DNA of 28,149 bases from CAYYVJ01 sp964475115 (GCA_964475115.1 CAYYVJ010000016.1:1-28149), one strand, 5' to 3'; positions 1 through 8,438 are shown, counted from the stretch's first letter. The notes: generated by a model not told the origin, from the letters alone. Numbers and translations: made by a program.

Positions 1-50
1 AAATTCTTTATGTATACAACAGTTGTTGAATAATTAAATTCTATATAAGG

Positions 51-87
51 CTGTCCCATAACAAAATTGTTATGGGACAGTTTTTAT
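51..87 (+). terminator. Rho-independent terminator of an upstream gene
   Basis: A perfect 13-bp inverted repeat (51-63 with 68-80; arm CTGTCCCATAACA) with a 4-nt loop is followed by TTTTTATT. This is a strong intrinsic terminator. It closes a transcript entering from the left, so the Tad genes downstream start a new unit. Confidence 0.9.
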
Positions 88-96
88 TAATATGTC

Positions 97-125
97 TTTA
101 CAAAAAGAATTCAAAGGCTTATAAT
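97..125 (+). promoter_or_regulatory. Sigma-A type promoter for the Tad cluster
   Basis: TTTACA (97-102) and TATAAT (120-125) are separated by exactly 17 bp, just after the terminator. Transcription would start near 132, giving a leader of about 75 nt before the first gene. A second TATAAT at 179-184 with TTGTTC at 155-160 (18 bp) is possible, but it would start transcription almost on the ribosome binding site. Confidence 0.65.
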
Positions 126-150
126 ATAAAAATAGATTAATCTTTATTTC

Positions 151-166
151 TTGTTTGTTCAAACAA
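151..166. promoter_or_regulatory. Palindrome in the Tad leader, possible operator
   Basis: TTGTTTG and CAAACAA form perfect 7-bp arms around two bases. The element lies about 20-35 nt downstream of the predicted start of transcription, where a repressor could act as a roadblock. As RNA it could form only a small hairpin. No cognate regulator is encoded next to it. Confidence 0.4.
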
Positions 167-207
167 AAAAACTCAAATTATAATAATTAAATAAGGTGTT
201 GATTACT

Positions 208-726
208 ATGAAAGTGTGTCTTTTATTATTAATTCTTTCGATAGGCTTATTTTGTGATTTGTTAACTCATAAAATACCAAATAAACTAATCTTAGGGGGT
301 GCTTTTTTAGGAAGTGTATTTCTCATAAAGGATCAAGGTATGGCAGGGATTTTAATTATGTTAATAGGATGTATGCTTCCTATTTGTATTCTAATAGTTC
401 CATATGGGTTTGGAGTTCTTGGAGCAGGAGATATAAAACTATTTGCTATTATGTCAGGTTTTATAGGTGTTATACCCACCTTAAAGTGTATGTTTTATTC
501 TTTCTTTGTTGGTGCAGTTATTTCCCTTTTTATTCTTTTATTCAATAAAAATCTTATTGAAAGATTTAAATTCTTTTTTGTTTTTCTAATCACTGTGGTT
601 CACACAGGAAAGTTTATTCCCTATTATGATGTGAAAAAAGATGGATACAAATATACCATGCATTTTTCTATAGCTATTTTGCTTGGAACGGGTGTTTATT
701 TTGTGCAGCAAATATTCTATGGGTAG
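208..726 (+). CDS. tadV: Prepilin peptidase, A24 family (TadV/CpaA-like)
   Basis: This membrane aspartyl protease would cleave (and in some members methylate) type IV prepilins at the cytoplasmic face. Both catalytic aspartates are visible in 172-residue numbering: D17, followed by the typical HKIPN stretch, and D75 in the GAGDIK motif (G-x-G-D). The protein is almost entirely hydrophobic helices, and its length suits the short TadV class that lacks the N-terminal methylase domain of PilD. ATG 208 is preferred because AAGGTG at 193-198 is spaced 9 nt from it; a GTG at 196 lies inside that site. It is the first gene of the Tad unit and is followed 13 nt later by tadZ. A second A24 peptidase lies at 8440. 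Confidence 0.88.
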   Translation: MKVCLLLLILSIGLFCDLLTHKIPNKLILGGAFLGSVFLIKDQGMAGILIMLIGCMLPICILIVPYGFGVLGAGDIKLFAIMSGFIGVIPTLKCMFYSFFVGAVISLFILLFNKNLIERFKFFFVFLITVVHTGKFIPYYDVKKDGYKYTMHFSIAILLGTGVYFVQQIFYG

Positions 727-739
727 AAGGAGGTGAATA

Positions 740-1744
740 ATGGGTATAAAAGTGCTAGCAATCTATGATATAGAAGAAGCTTACGCTAGAAAGCTCATGG
801 ACTATATAAATAAAAAAATGATGTCTTTACAAGTTCAAATATTTACAAATCAAGAGAACTTAGAAGAGTACAGTAAAGGTAATCATATCTTTATGCTTTT
901 AATATCAAAAGAAAAAATGGCAGATTCTTTAAAAGAACTTAATATCGGACAGATAGTATGTTTGTCCACAGAGCGTAAAAAAAAATATTTGGAAGAGTAC
1001 CCTTCTATATACAAATACCAATCATCAGAAAGTATTATAAAAGAAATTTTGCAATATTATGAACCAATTTATGAAACACTTGGAGATAATCAAGATATAG
1101 TAGGAAAGCAATTGATAGGAGTATATTCACCAATTAATAGATGTCTAAAGACTTCGTTTGCTTTGGCGTTAGGTCAGATTTATGGACAAGATTGTAAGAC
1201 CTTGTATATTAGTTTTGAAAGGTTTTCGGGTTTTACAACCTTGGCAAATAGAGAACACTCTAATAATCTGTCGGATATTATGTATTATTATCGAGAAAAA
1301 AAAGAAGGAGTGATAGAGAAGCTAGACTCACTTGTAGAAAAATTAGAGAGAGTAGATTATATTTGTCCGGTGTTATGCCCAGAGGATTTAGAAGATGTAG
1401 AACTGAGAGAGTGGAAGGGTTTTTTTGAAATACTATTAAATAAAAGTATTTATAAAATAATAATTATTGATTTTGCTGAAGGAATAAGAGGAACCCATGA
1501 AATTCTTAAAATGTGTAATAAGATTTACATGCCTATTAAAACGGACCAAATATCTACAATTAAATTGGAAGAGTATGAAAAGTATTTAAAGGAAACAAAT
1601 AAAGAAGGAGTTATGGAAAAAATTATAAAGCTTAAACTAACTAGAGAAGGAAAAGTAGGGATTAGGGATCATTACCTTGAGCAGTTAATGCAAGGTGAGT
1701 TTGTATCATATGTAAAAGAAATTATTGAGAAGGAGGGTAACTAA
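740..1744 (+). CDS. tadZ: TadZ/CpaE-like pilus assembly ATPase-fold protein
   Basis: Residues 1-100 look like a receiver-like N-terminal domain and residues 120-300 like a MinD/CpaE P-loop fold. Proteins of this family localise the Tad machine at the membrane. The P-loop is degenerate: GVYSPINRCLKTS (127-139) keeps K137-T138-S139 but lacks the usual glycines and the signature lysine. A Walker B-like strand ends at D244 in IIIDFAEG. ATP binding is therefore uncertain and the role may be mainly structural. The start has a perfect site, AAGGAGGTG, just upstream. Its place between the peptidase and tadA matches other clostridial Tad loci. Overall similarity is weak, so the name rests partly on position. 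Confidence 0.75.
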   Translation: MGIKVLAIYDIEEAYARKLMDYINKKMMSLQVQIFTNQENLEEYSKGNHIFMLLISKEKMADSLKELNIGQIVCLSTERKKKYLEEYPSIYKYQSSESIIKEILQYYEPIYETLGDNQDIVGKQLIGVYSPINRCLKTSFALALGQIYGQDCKTLYISFERFSGFTTLANREHSNNLSDIMYYYREKKEGVIEKLDSLVEKLERVDYICPVLCPEDLEDVELREWKGFFEILLNKSIYKIIIIDFAEGIRGTHEILKMCNKIYMPIKTDQISTIKLEEYEKYLKETNKEGVMEKIIKLKLTREGKVGIRDHYLEQLMQGEFVSYVKEIIEKEGN

Positions 1745-1746
1745 AA

Positions 1747-2976
1747 GTGGTTGAAGAACTTAGAAAAGAGGTGATTGAAGGACTAGATAGAGGTAGGGAG
1801 TTGACAAATGAAGAGATTTATAATCGCATTGATGAGGTCTTAACAAAGCGTGGTAAGTTAGCTTATTTTCCTTTAGAGCTGCGTAGCAAATGGAGAAAAG
1901 AAGTCTTTGACTCAATAAGGGGCTTAGATGTCTTACAAGATTTACTAGAGGATCCATCAATTACAGAAATCATGATTAATGGATATCAAGCCATTTTTAT
2001 TGAGCGAGAAGGAAAGTTGTACAAATATAAAAGAGAGTTTTATTCAAAAGAAAGGCTTTCAGATGTAATACAACAGATGGTGGCTAAGGCGAATAGGAGG
2101 GTAAATGAAGCTTCTCCTATTGTAGATTCGAGATTAGAGGATGGTTCAAGGGTTAATGTGGTACTTGACCCTATTGCCATTGATGGTCCAATAGTGACGA
2201 TTCGAAAGTTTCCTGAAAAACCTATTACGATGAAAGATTTAATTAGCTGGGAAGCCATATCAGTGGAAGTAGCAGAATTCCTAAGGGAGCTAGTCGAATC
2301 AGGCTTTAATATTTTTGTGTGTGGAGGTACTGGCTCTGGCAAAACGACTTTTTTAAATGCAATGTCTAATTTCATACCAAAGGAAGAAAGGATTATTACG
2401 ATTGAAGATAGTGCAGAATTGCAAATAAAAGAGATTGAAAACCTAGTAAGACTAGAAGTCCGAAATGCTAACTCATCTGGTGAAAATGAAGTAAACATAA
2501 GGGACTTAATAAAAACATCATTGAGGATGAGACCAAGTCGAATAATCGTAGGAGAAATTAGAGGTGGAGAAGCTTTAGATTTGTTGCAAGCGCTTAATAC
2601 AGGGCACGACGGTTCCATGAGCACGGGACATGGAAATAGCCCCAAGGATATGTTAAGTCGTATTGAGACCATGGTTTTAATGGGAATGGACATGCCACTT
2701 CCTGCAATTAGAAGTCAAATAGCTGCAGCTCTTGATATTATTATTTTCTTGAGTAGGTTAAGAGATAAGAGTAGGAGAGTTTTAGAGATAGTAGAGATTT
2801 TGGAATACAAAGATGGGGAAATCGGACTAAATTCAATTTATCAGTTTGTTGAAACAGAAGTAGATGAAAATGGAAAAATAAAGGGGAATTTAGTAGGAGA
2901 TAAAGAGAAACTAATAAATCGTAAAAAATTAGAAAGTGCAGGAATAAGGTGGAGGAAGGGTGAACAAGGTAATTGA
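1747..2976 (+). CDS. tadA: TadA/CpaF secretion ATPase
   Basis: This is the cytoplasmic hexameric motor of Tad pilus assembly (GspE/VirB11 superfamily), 409 residues. The motifs are in the right order: Walker A GGTGSGKTT (193-201), Asp box ITIEDSAEL (217-225), Walker B RIIVGEIRG (265-273, catalytic E270) and His box TGHDGSMSTGHGNS (285-298). The N-terminal part (about 60-150) matches the CpaF N-terminal domain, including the DSRLEDGSRVN stretch. The GTG start is only 2 nt after tadZ and is served by AAGGAGGG at 1730-1737. The 3' end overlaps tadB by 17 nt, which indicates translational coupling. All catalytic residues are intact. Confidence 0.95.
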   Translation: MVEELRKEVIEGLDRGRELTNEEIYNRIDEVLTKRGKLAYFPLELRSKWRKEVFDSIRGLDVLQDLLEDPSITEIMINGYQAIFIEREGKLYKYKREFYSKERLSDVIQQMVAKANRRVNEASPIVDSRLEDGSRVNVVLDPIAIDGPIVTIRKFPEKPITMKDLISWEAISVEVAEFLRELVESGFNIFVCGGTGSGKTTFLNAMSNFIPKEERIITIEDSAELQIKEIENLVRLEVRNANSSGENEVNIRDLIKTSLRMRPSRIIVGEIRGGEALDLLQALNTGHDGSMSTGHGNSPKDMLSRIETMVLMGMDMPLPAIRSQIAAALDIIIFLSRLRDKSRRVLEIVEILEYKDGEIGLNSIYQFVETEVDENGKIKGNLVGDKEKLINRKKLESAGIRWRKGEQGN

Positions 2977-3709
2977 TTATAATACATATGAGCTTAGTAA
3001 AAAGGAATGGGGAGAAATCCTACTAATTGGAGTTGTTTTGATTTTAGGAATAAGTTATTTGTTTTATCAGAGTTTTTTTCCTTCTTTTATTCTAAGCCCT
3101 GGTCTGATTGTTATGATTGCTTCCTATAAAGAAAGATTAAAAAAAGAACGTAAAGAGCAATTAAATACTCAGTTTAAAGATGGAATTATGTCGCTTTCAG
3201 CTTCTTTGGGTACAGGATATGCCATAGAGAACGCCTTTCGTGAGGCATATGTGGAAATAAGCCTTCTGTATGGTAAAGACTCTTATATTTCTAAAGAGTT
3301 TAATTATATGATTCATCAGATTCATATAAATCTTACAGTAGAAGAGGTATTAGAGGACTTTGGCAAAAGGAGTGGATTAGAAGACATAGAAAATTTTGCT
3401 CAAATATTCAAAATTGCAAAAAGAAGTGGTGGTGAGTTGATTCAAGTTATTCATTCTACAGCCGAAACCATAGGTCAAAAAATAGATACAAAGCGTGAAA
3501 TACTTACAATACTTAGTGCTAAAAAATACGAGCAAAAGATTATGAATGTAATTCCTTTTGGTATTATTTTATATATAAGAATTTCTAATCCTGGGTTCTT
3601 AAATATTATGTATGAAACTATAATGGGAAGAATAATTATGAGCATTTGTCTTATTATCTATTGTATTTCTTATAAGCTATCAGAAAGCATTGTAAATATA
3701 AAGGTGTGA
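2960..3709 (+). CDS. tadB: TadB-like inner-membrane platform protein (T2SSF domain)
   Basis: A type II secretion F-domain protein expected to form the membrane platform with TadC, driven by TadA. Two hydrophobic helices lie at about 18-54 and two near the C-terminus at about 192-240. Between them is the soluble helical F domain (about 65-190), with the GTGYAIENAFREAY and AKRSGGEL stretches typical of the family. It starts with GTG inside tadA, after the GGTGGAGG site at 2947-2954. At 249 residues it is slightly shorter than proteobacterial TadB. The next gene begins 19 nt later. Confidence 0.85.
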   Translation: MNKVIDYNTYELSKKEWGEILLIGVVLILGISYLFYQSFFPSFILSPGLIVMIASYKERLKKERKEQLNTQFKDGIMSLSASLGTGYAIENAFREAYVEISLLYGKDSYISKEFNYMIHQIHINLTVEEVLEDFGKRSGLEDIENFAQIFKIAKRSGGELIQVIHSTAETIGQKIDTKREILTILSAKKYEQKIMNVIPFGIILYIRISNPGFLNIMYETIMGRIIMSICLIIYCISYKLSESIVNIKV

Positions 3710-3728
3710 ACAGGGGGGGTTAAAATAG

Positions 3729-5174
3729 ATGATAGTAAATATTACTTTATTTCTGCTATTTAGTCTGCTTTTATATTTATCAAAAAGTGAAACATTGCCT
3801 GAGGATTTTATCCAAAAAAAATATAAGATAATTCATATTTTTTATAAGATGGGTCAATTTTTGTATAAATTAAAAAAATCTATAAATAAAAAGAAAAAGT
3901 CCCTTGAAGGTAAGATATATAATAATCTCAAGTATTTAAGCCCAGGCAAAAGCATTCATGAGATTGTGGAAGTATATTATAGCAAAAAAATAGGGATCTT
4001 TCTTTTAATACTTTTTCTTTTTAATACATTATCTTTTATTCTAAATTTTCAAGAAGGGTTAAATAGTGGACAAGAATCATTAGTTTCTTTAAGTAGACCA
4101 CTGCAAGGAAGTAGATTTTATAATTTAGATGTGAGTATAGGGGAAATAAAGGAACCTTATAAGATGGTTGTTCAAGTGGAAGAAATGTGGATGAGTGAAG
4201 AAGAAATAAGTAGTTTATTTGAGAAGAGCTATGAGTATTTAAAGGAAGCCATATTAGGAGAAAATCCTTCTTTTGAAGAAGTAAGTTCTAAGCTCTATTT
4301 TCCAGAGAGTATTCCAGATACGGAAATTATAGTTAATTGGGAAACAGAAAATTATCAATATATAGACAGTTTTGGAAATATTATGTTAAAAGAAAGGAAG
4401 GAAGAGATACCTACTTATGTAAGAGCAACTCTTAGCTACAAGGAGTACAAAGAAGAATATCAGTTTTATATAAACCTAGTGCCTGAAAAAGTGGATGCAA
4501 TCACTAAAATGCAAAAGAACTTAGATAAACTTATAATGGAAGAAGAAAAAAAGCAGAAAGAGGCAGAAAAGCTTATATTACCAACAGAAGTTGAAGGTAA
4601 AAAGGTTGCATTTTATGAAGTTCAAGAAAATGAAGGTGGAAACATATTTTTATTTGGATTGTTATTAGCCATAATTATTTTTATTTTTCATGATAGAAGG
4701 TTATCAGAAAAAATTAAAAGAAAAAACAATGTTTTAATGACTACTTATCCGGAACTAGTAGCAAAACTTACCTTACTTATTTGTGCCGGTATGACCATAG
4801 GGAGAGGTTGGGAGCGAATTGTATTTGATTATAAAAAGAGAGGAGTTCACAATTATGCTTATGAAGAAATGGAGGTGACATATTATGAAATTCAAAAAGG
4901 AATATCTGAAGGAAAAGCCTATGGAAGTTTTGGGAAAAGATGTAGGTTGCATCCATATATAAAATTAGGTGGGTTACTGGAACAAAATCTTAAAAAAGGA
5001 AATAAAGGGCTTGAACAGCTATTAAGAGAAGAAGTGAAAGAAGCATTTGAAGATAGAAAAAGTAGAGCGAAACAATTAGGAGAAGAAGCAAGTACCAAGC
5101 TTCTTATGCCTATGTTTCTCATGCTTGCAGTAGTTCTTATTATATGTATGGCACCTGCATTTATGGGGTTTTAG
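3729..5174 (+). CDS. tadC: TadC-like platform protein with extracytoplasmic Ig-like insert
   Basis: The C-terminal third (about 325-481) is a T2SSF-type platform domain ending in a membrane helix (457-480). Other membrane helices are near 1-18, 88-106 and 304-322. At 481 residues it is much longer than usual TadC proteins of about 300. The extra part is a hydrophilic region (107-303) between two helices, probably outside the membrane. Within it, residues about 190-252 read like an atrophied bacterial Ig (aBig) domain: IVNWETEN, then a DSFGNIML turn, then ATLSYKEY and a terminal FYINLVP strand. A Lys/Glu-rich coiled stretch (about 255-285) links it back to the membrane. The site AGGGGGG lies upstream of the ATG. 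The flp pilin gene follows at 5190. Confidence 0.8.
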   Translation: MIVNITLFLLFSLLLYLSKSETLPEDFIQKKYKIIHIFYKMGQFLYKLKKSINKKKKSLEGKIYNNLKYLSPGKSIHEIVEVYYSKKIGIFLLILFLFNTLSFILNFQEGLNSGQESLVSLSRPLQGSRFYNLDVSIGEIKEPYKMVVQVEEMWMSEEEISSLFEKSYEYLKEAILGENPSFEEVSSKLYFPESIPDTEIIVNWETENYQYIDSFGNIMLKERKEEIPTYVRATLSYKEYKEEYQFYINLVPEKVDAITKMQKNLDKLIMEEEKKQKEAEKLILPTEVEGKKVAFYEVQENEGGNIFLFGLLLAIIIFIFHDRRLSEKIKRKNNVLMTTYPELVAKLTLLICAGMTIGRGWERIVFDYKKRGVHNYAYEEMEVTYYEIQKGISEGKAYGSFGKRCRLHPYIKLGGLLEQNLKKGNKGLEQLLREEVKEAFEDRKSRAKQLGEEASTKLLMPMFLMLAVVLIICMAPAFMGF

Positions 5175-5189
5175 AAAGGAGGTGGAGAA

Positions 5190-5363
5190 ATGTTGAAATT
5201 TCTAAACAAGTTTTGGGAAGATGAAGAAGGAATCGGAGTAGTAGAAATTATACTAATATTGGTGGTTCTTATAGGACTTGTAATCATTTTCAAGAATCAA
5301 TTAAGTAGTTTAGTAAATGGAATCTTTAGCAAGATCCAATCTCAAACAAATAAAGTATATTAG
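5190..5363 (+). CDS. flp: Flp1-like type IVb pilin (57 residues)
   Basis: This short gene probably encodes the major pilin. The N-terminus is a charged leader (MLKFLNKFWEDEEG). A prepilin-type site follows: G14 then IGVVE, placing the conserved glutamate E19 at +5 of the mature protein. A single hydrophobic helix (about 20-33) and a short polar tail come next. Mature size would be about 43 residues, typical of Flp. The usual tyrosine after E+5 is replaced by isoleucine, which fits the Flp1-like clostridial group. The start has an excellent site, AAAGGAGGTG, and the gene sits between tadC and the DUF5702-like gene. It is the expected substrate of a prepilin peptidase encoded in this cluster. 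Confidence 0.87.
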   Translation: MLKFLNKFWEDEEGIGVVEIILILVVLIGLVIIFKNQLSSLVNGIFSKIQSQTNKVY

Positions 5364-5371
5364 GAGGGAGG

Positions 5372-7438
5372 ATGAAAGAAAAAGGATATATTACCGTGTA
5401 TTTGAGCTTAGTACTAATTGTAATTTTGGCAGTCTTATTTACGACTTTAGAATCGGCGCGTATATCAGGAAGTAGAATGAGGTATCAAGTAATTACATTA
5501 TTGGGATTGGAATCTATATTTGCCGATTATTATACACCTCTTCTTAAAGAATATGGACTTCTGTTTTTGAATTCTAGCTATCAAACAGACAATAGAAATG
5601 AGTATGAAAATAGGCTTAATCAGTATATTGAGTATAATCTTTATCCAAATAAAGAACTACTATTGAAAGGAAATAATTTATATAGATCCACAATAAAATC
5701 AATTGATATTTTAGAAAGTACCCTAGCTACAGATTATAGTGGAGATGTTATGGAAGAAGAACTTATTAATTACATGGAATATGCAATGCCTGCAGATAGC
5801 GTCATGTGGATTCTTGAAAAAGCAGGATTAGTTGATGAAAGTAAAGTAGTAAAGAAATTTTTTGATGATTTATCGGATATACATGGAAAGGCAGAAAAAG
5901 TAGATAAAACAGTACATAGTATTTCGGAGCTTGTTTTAAAAATAAGAACTTCTGAAGATGATTTCACTGAAAATGCAGATGGGTTAAAAGAAAAGCTTCT
6001 AGATCTTGAGGAACTTTATAATATGGAAACCATGGCAGAGAGTGACGAAGAATTAGCAAGATATCATAATAAGATAATTTCAGTAGAGAGTTCCGTAAGA
6101 AAAAACTTGAATTCTATATTAAAGGAGCAAAAGAAGCTTAATAGCCAGACAAAAAGTGCTGTAAAAAAGGAAGAAGAGTATAAAAAGTGGACCGAAAGAT
6201 TTATGGAAGACTTATCTTTAGTGGAAGCAGATATTCATGAAGACTTTGCCGACTTAAGTAATGAAATGCAAGGTTCAATTTTGGAAGAGATTGAGTCCAT
6301 GAAGATCTTTAGTGGTGGTCAATCAGACTATTACGAGGTTGAGGAAGTAGGAAAGTTATTAAAGGCTAATGAAAGTATTTTAGAAACAAATATTCAAAGC
6401 TTAAGCTCTTTTCAAGGAAGTATATCAGAAGGAGACATCGGAAGCTTAATAAGTACATTGGAGCAATGTAAATCTTCTATGGGTAGATATAATAAGGAGA
6501 ACTTAAAAATTAATTATAATGATGAAGAGCTAGAGAATAATAATGGCAATTTACTAGAAGAGATAGCTAGGCTTGTGGAGGATGGTATCTACTCTCTTGT
6601 AATTCCAGGTGAACTGGAAGTATCTAAAAAAGAGATTCCTTGTGAGGGGCTTTTATCTTTAGATATGCCTAAAGGAAATTCAAAAAAAGAAGTTTTATTG
6701 GAGGTAGTTGGAAGGACTCTTCTTACGAATGAATATGTAATAAAGAAATTTGGAAACATACTAGATGTAAAGGAAGAAAAGGCTTTAGATTATGAGGTAG
6801 AGTATATTTTGGCTGGAAATGCTTCGGATCAAGAAAATCTAAAAGAAATCATTAACAAGTTGTTAGGAATTAGAGAAGGTATGAACTTAATGTATCTGTT
6901 TTCGGATAGTGGAAAGAAACAAGAAGCTGAAATGCTTGCAATAAGCCTAGTTGGTTTTACAGGGATGTATGGGCTGATTAAAGTCACACAATTGCTTATC
7001 CTAGCTGCCTGGGCATTTGTAGAGTCTATTATAGATATAAAAGAACTATTAGCTGGTAATGCCGTGGAGTTAGTGAAGAATTCTAGAGATTGGAAAATGA
7101 GCCTTAGCGGTTTCATTGAATTTTTTAGTAACGGTTCTTCCAAAGAAGGATTACAGACAAATACTAAAAAAGGCTTAAAGTACGTAGATTATTTAAGACT
7201 GCTTTTATTAAGTGAAAAAAGGGAAACTAAGTTGTATCGAATAATGGACTTAATTCAAGAAAATATTAGAAAGTCATATGATGTGAAATTCTATATGAAA
7301 AATTGTATTTATTCGTTGGAAGTAGTGGCAACTTATGGTACAGAGCCAATGTTCTTGGCAATTCCGTTTATGAAGGGTTATGTAGGGAATGGTCAGAGGT
7401 ATGAATTTTCAATAAAGAAAGCATATTCGTATAAATAG
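5372..7438 (+). CDS. DUF5702-like Tad-associated surface protein
   Basis: A 688-residue protein with one N-terminal membrane helix (about 7-27) directly after MKEKG. The G5-YITV stretch resembles the prepilin-like sites of the other Tad substrates here, but the +5 position is tyrosine rather than glutamate. The LESARISGSRMRYQ stretch after the helix is typical of the DUF5702 family found in clostridial Tad loci. The rest is mostly charged, with long helical or coiled-coil stretches (about 165-345), and a hydrophobic segment near 525-560. It may play the part of TadG, a large minor subunit or adhesin-like component, but this is inferred from position and architecture. The ATG has GGAGGGAGG just upstream, 8 nt after flp. 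Confidence 0.7.
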   Translation: MKEKGYITVYLSLVLIVILAVLFTTLESARISGSRMRYQVITLLGLESIFADYYTPLLKEYGLLFLNSSYQTDNRNEYENRLNQYIEYNLYPNKELLLKGNNLYRSTIKSIDILESTLATDYSGDVMEEELINYMEYAMPADSVMWILEKAGLVDESKVVKKFFDDLSDIHGKAEKVDKTVHSISELVLKIRTSEDDFTENADGLKEKLLDLEELYNMETMAESDEELARYHNKIISVESSVRKNLNSILKEQKKLNSQTKSAVKKEEEYKKWTERFMEDLSLVEADIHEDFADLSNEMQGSILEEIESMKIFSGGQSDYYEVEEVGKLLKANESILETNIQSLSSFQGSISEGDIGSLISTLEQCKSSMGRYNKENLKINYNDEELENNNGNLLEEIARLVEDGIYSLVIPGELEVSKKEIPCEGLLSLDMPKGNSKKEVLLEVVGRTLLTNEYVIKKFGNILDVKEEKALDYEVEYILAGNASDQENLKEIINKLLGIREGMNLMYLFSDSGKKQEAEMLAISLVGFTGMYGLIKVTQLLILAAWAFVESIIDIKELLAGNAVELVKNSRDWKMSLSGFIEFFSNGSSKEGLQTNTKKGLKYVDYLRLLLLSEKRETKLYRIMDLIQENIRKSYDVKFYMKNCIYSLEVVATYGTEPMFLAIPFMKGYVGNGQRYEFSIKKAYSYK

Positions 7439-7446
7439 GCAAAGGG

Positions 7447-7577
7447 GGTGGAGAGAGATGTTCTTTCCTTACAAACAAAAAGAAAGTAAAAAAACAGAAC
7501 TTCTCCAAGTACAAAATCCCAAAGTAGTATTATTTTATTTAAACAAAAATGATAAGGAAAGAACATCTCTTTCCACC
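7447..7577. repeat. 25-bp inverted repeat spanning the start of the first tadE gene
   Basis: The left arm 7447-7471 and the right arm 7553-7577 are reverse complements at 24 of 25 positions, separated by 81 bp. The left arm contains part of the Shine-Dalgarno site and the ATG at 7458. The spacer is 27 codons. The pair could form an RNA hairpin hiding the start codon, or could act as recombination arms for inversion. Inverting the spacer keeps the reading frame and adds no stop codon. No recombinase gene is in the window. Confidence 0.85.
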
Positions 7578-8438
7578 TCTTATGATAGAAATGCGAAGGC
7601 AAGTATAACTGTTGAAGCAGCATTAGTCCTTCCATTATTTCTATTTGCCTTAATAGGAATTTTATGTTTTTTAGTCGTAATGAGTATTCAAACTAGATTA
7701 AATATAGCTTTGTTAGAAGTAGGAAGAGAATCAGCTAGGTATGCTTTTACCTATGATCAAATAATGGAACTTTCCTCAAAGGAGGAAGAGGAACTAAGGG
7801 GAAATTTGGAAAGTGGAATAGGTAGTTTGCTTATAAATGGTTTTTCTACTATATATGCAAGTGAACAAATAAAAGAAAGAGTAGGCAGAGATTGGCTTAC
7901 AAATACTTACATAAAAGGTGGAAAAAATGGAATTCATTTAATTGGATCAGACTTTTTAGGAAAAGATGATGTAATCGATTTTAAATTAAGATATCAAATT
8001 GAAATACCTTTTTATGTAGAGGGATGGAATAGATTAGTATTTATTCAGAGATGTCGTGTGAAGGCATGGACAGGATTTTACATACCAACAGATGGAGAGG
8101 ACTCAAATGTAATTGAGGAGATGGTGTATATAACGGAATCAGGAACAGTATATCATGACAATCCTAATTGTACTCATCTTAACTTATCTATTAAAAATGT
8201 GGATTTTAATAAAATAAAAGACTTAAGAAACCAATCAGGAGGAAAGTATTATAGCTGTGAAATATGCATAAAAAATAATATTGGGGGCAATTTGGTTTAC
8301 ATAACTAATACAGGAACGAGGTATCATTCCAGTATTGGCTGTAGCGGCTTAAAAAGAGGAGTGAAAACGGTGTCAATATCTGAAGTATCAGATAGAAGAT
8401 TGTGTAAAAGATGTGGTGAAAAACAAGGGGGAAATTAA
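7458..8438 (+). CDS. TadE-like pseudopilin with long leader and tandem Cys-pair modules
   Basis: The TadE hallmark is at residues 47-74: KASITVEAALVLPLF leads into one membrane helix, with E53 at the pseudopilin +5 position. Cleavage would follow A48, not the usual glycine. The 48-residue leader is far longer than those of the other substrates here. The middle (about 75-215) is the extracytoplasmic TadE-like body. The C-terminus carries two copies of a small module that begins VYIT-x2-G-T-x-YH, then a Cys, then a C-x2-C pair: C238/C267/C270 and C295/C316/C319. This pattern looks like a metal-binding or disulfide knuckle. The ATG at 7458 is preceded by AAAGGGGGTG; no other in-frame start lies between it and the TadE motif. 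Confidence 0.75.
   Translation: MFFPYKQKESKKTELLQVQNPKVVLFYLNKNDKERTSLSTSYDRNAKASITVEAALVLPLFLFALIGILCFLVVMSIQTRLNIALLEVGRESARYAFTYDQIMELSSKEEEELRGNLESGIGSLLINGFSTIYASEQIKERVGRDWLTNTYIKGGKNGIHLIGSDFLGKDDVIDFKLRYQIEIPFYVEGWNRLVFIQRCRVKAWTGFYIPTDGEDSNVIEEMVYITESGTVYHDNPNCTHLNLSIKNVDFNKIKDLRNQSGGKYYSCEICIKNNIGGNLVYITNTGTRYHSSIGCSGLKRGVKTVSISEVSDRRLCKRCGEKQGGN

Noticed and set aside
2040..2693. Minus-strand open frame of 217 codons inside tadA
   Set aside because: tadA on the plus strand has all ATPase motifs here. The minus-strand product is low in recognisable content and lacks a ribosome site.
7393..7635. Minus-strand open frame of 80 codons crossing the inverted repeat
   Set aside because: It lies in the tadE region and has no ribosome site. 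It is open because the repeat arms mirror each other; it is useful only as the inverted-leader reading.
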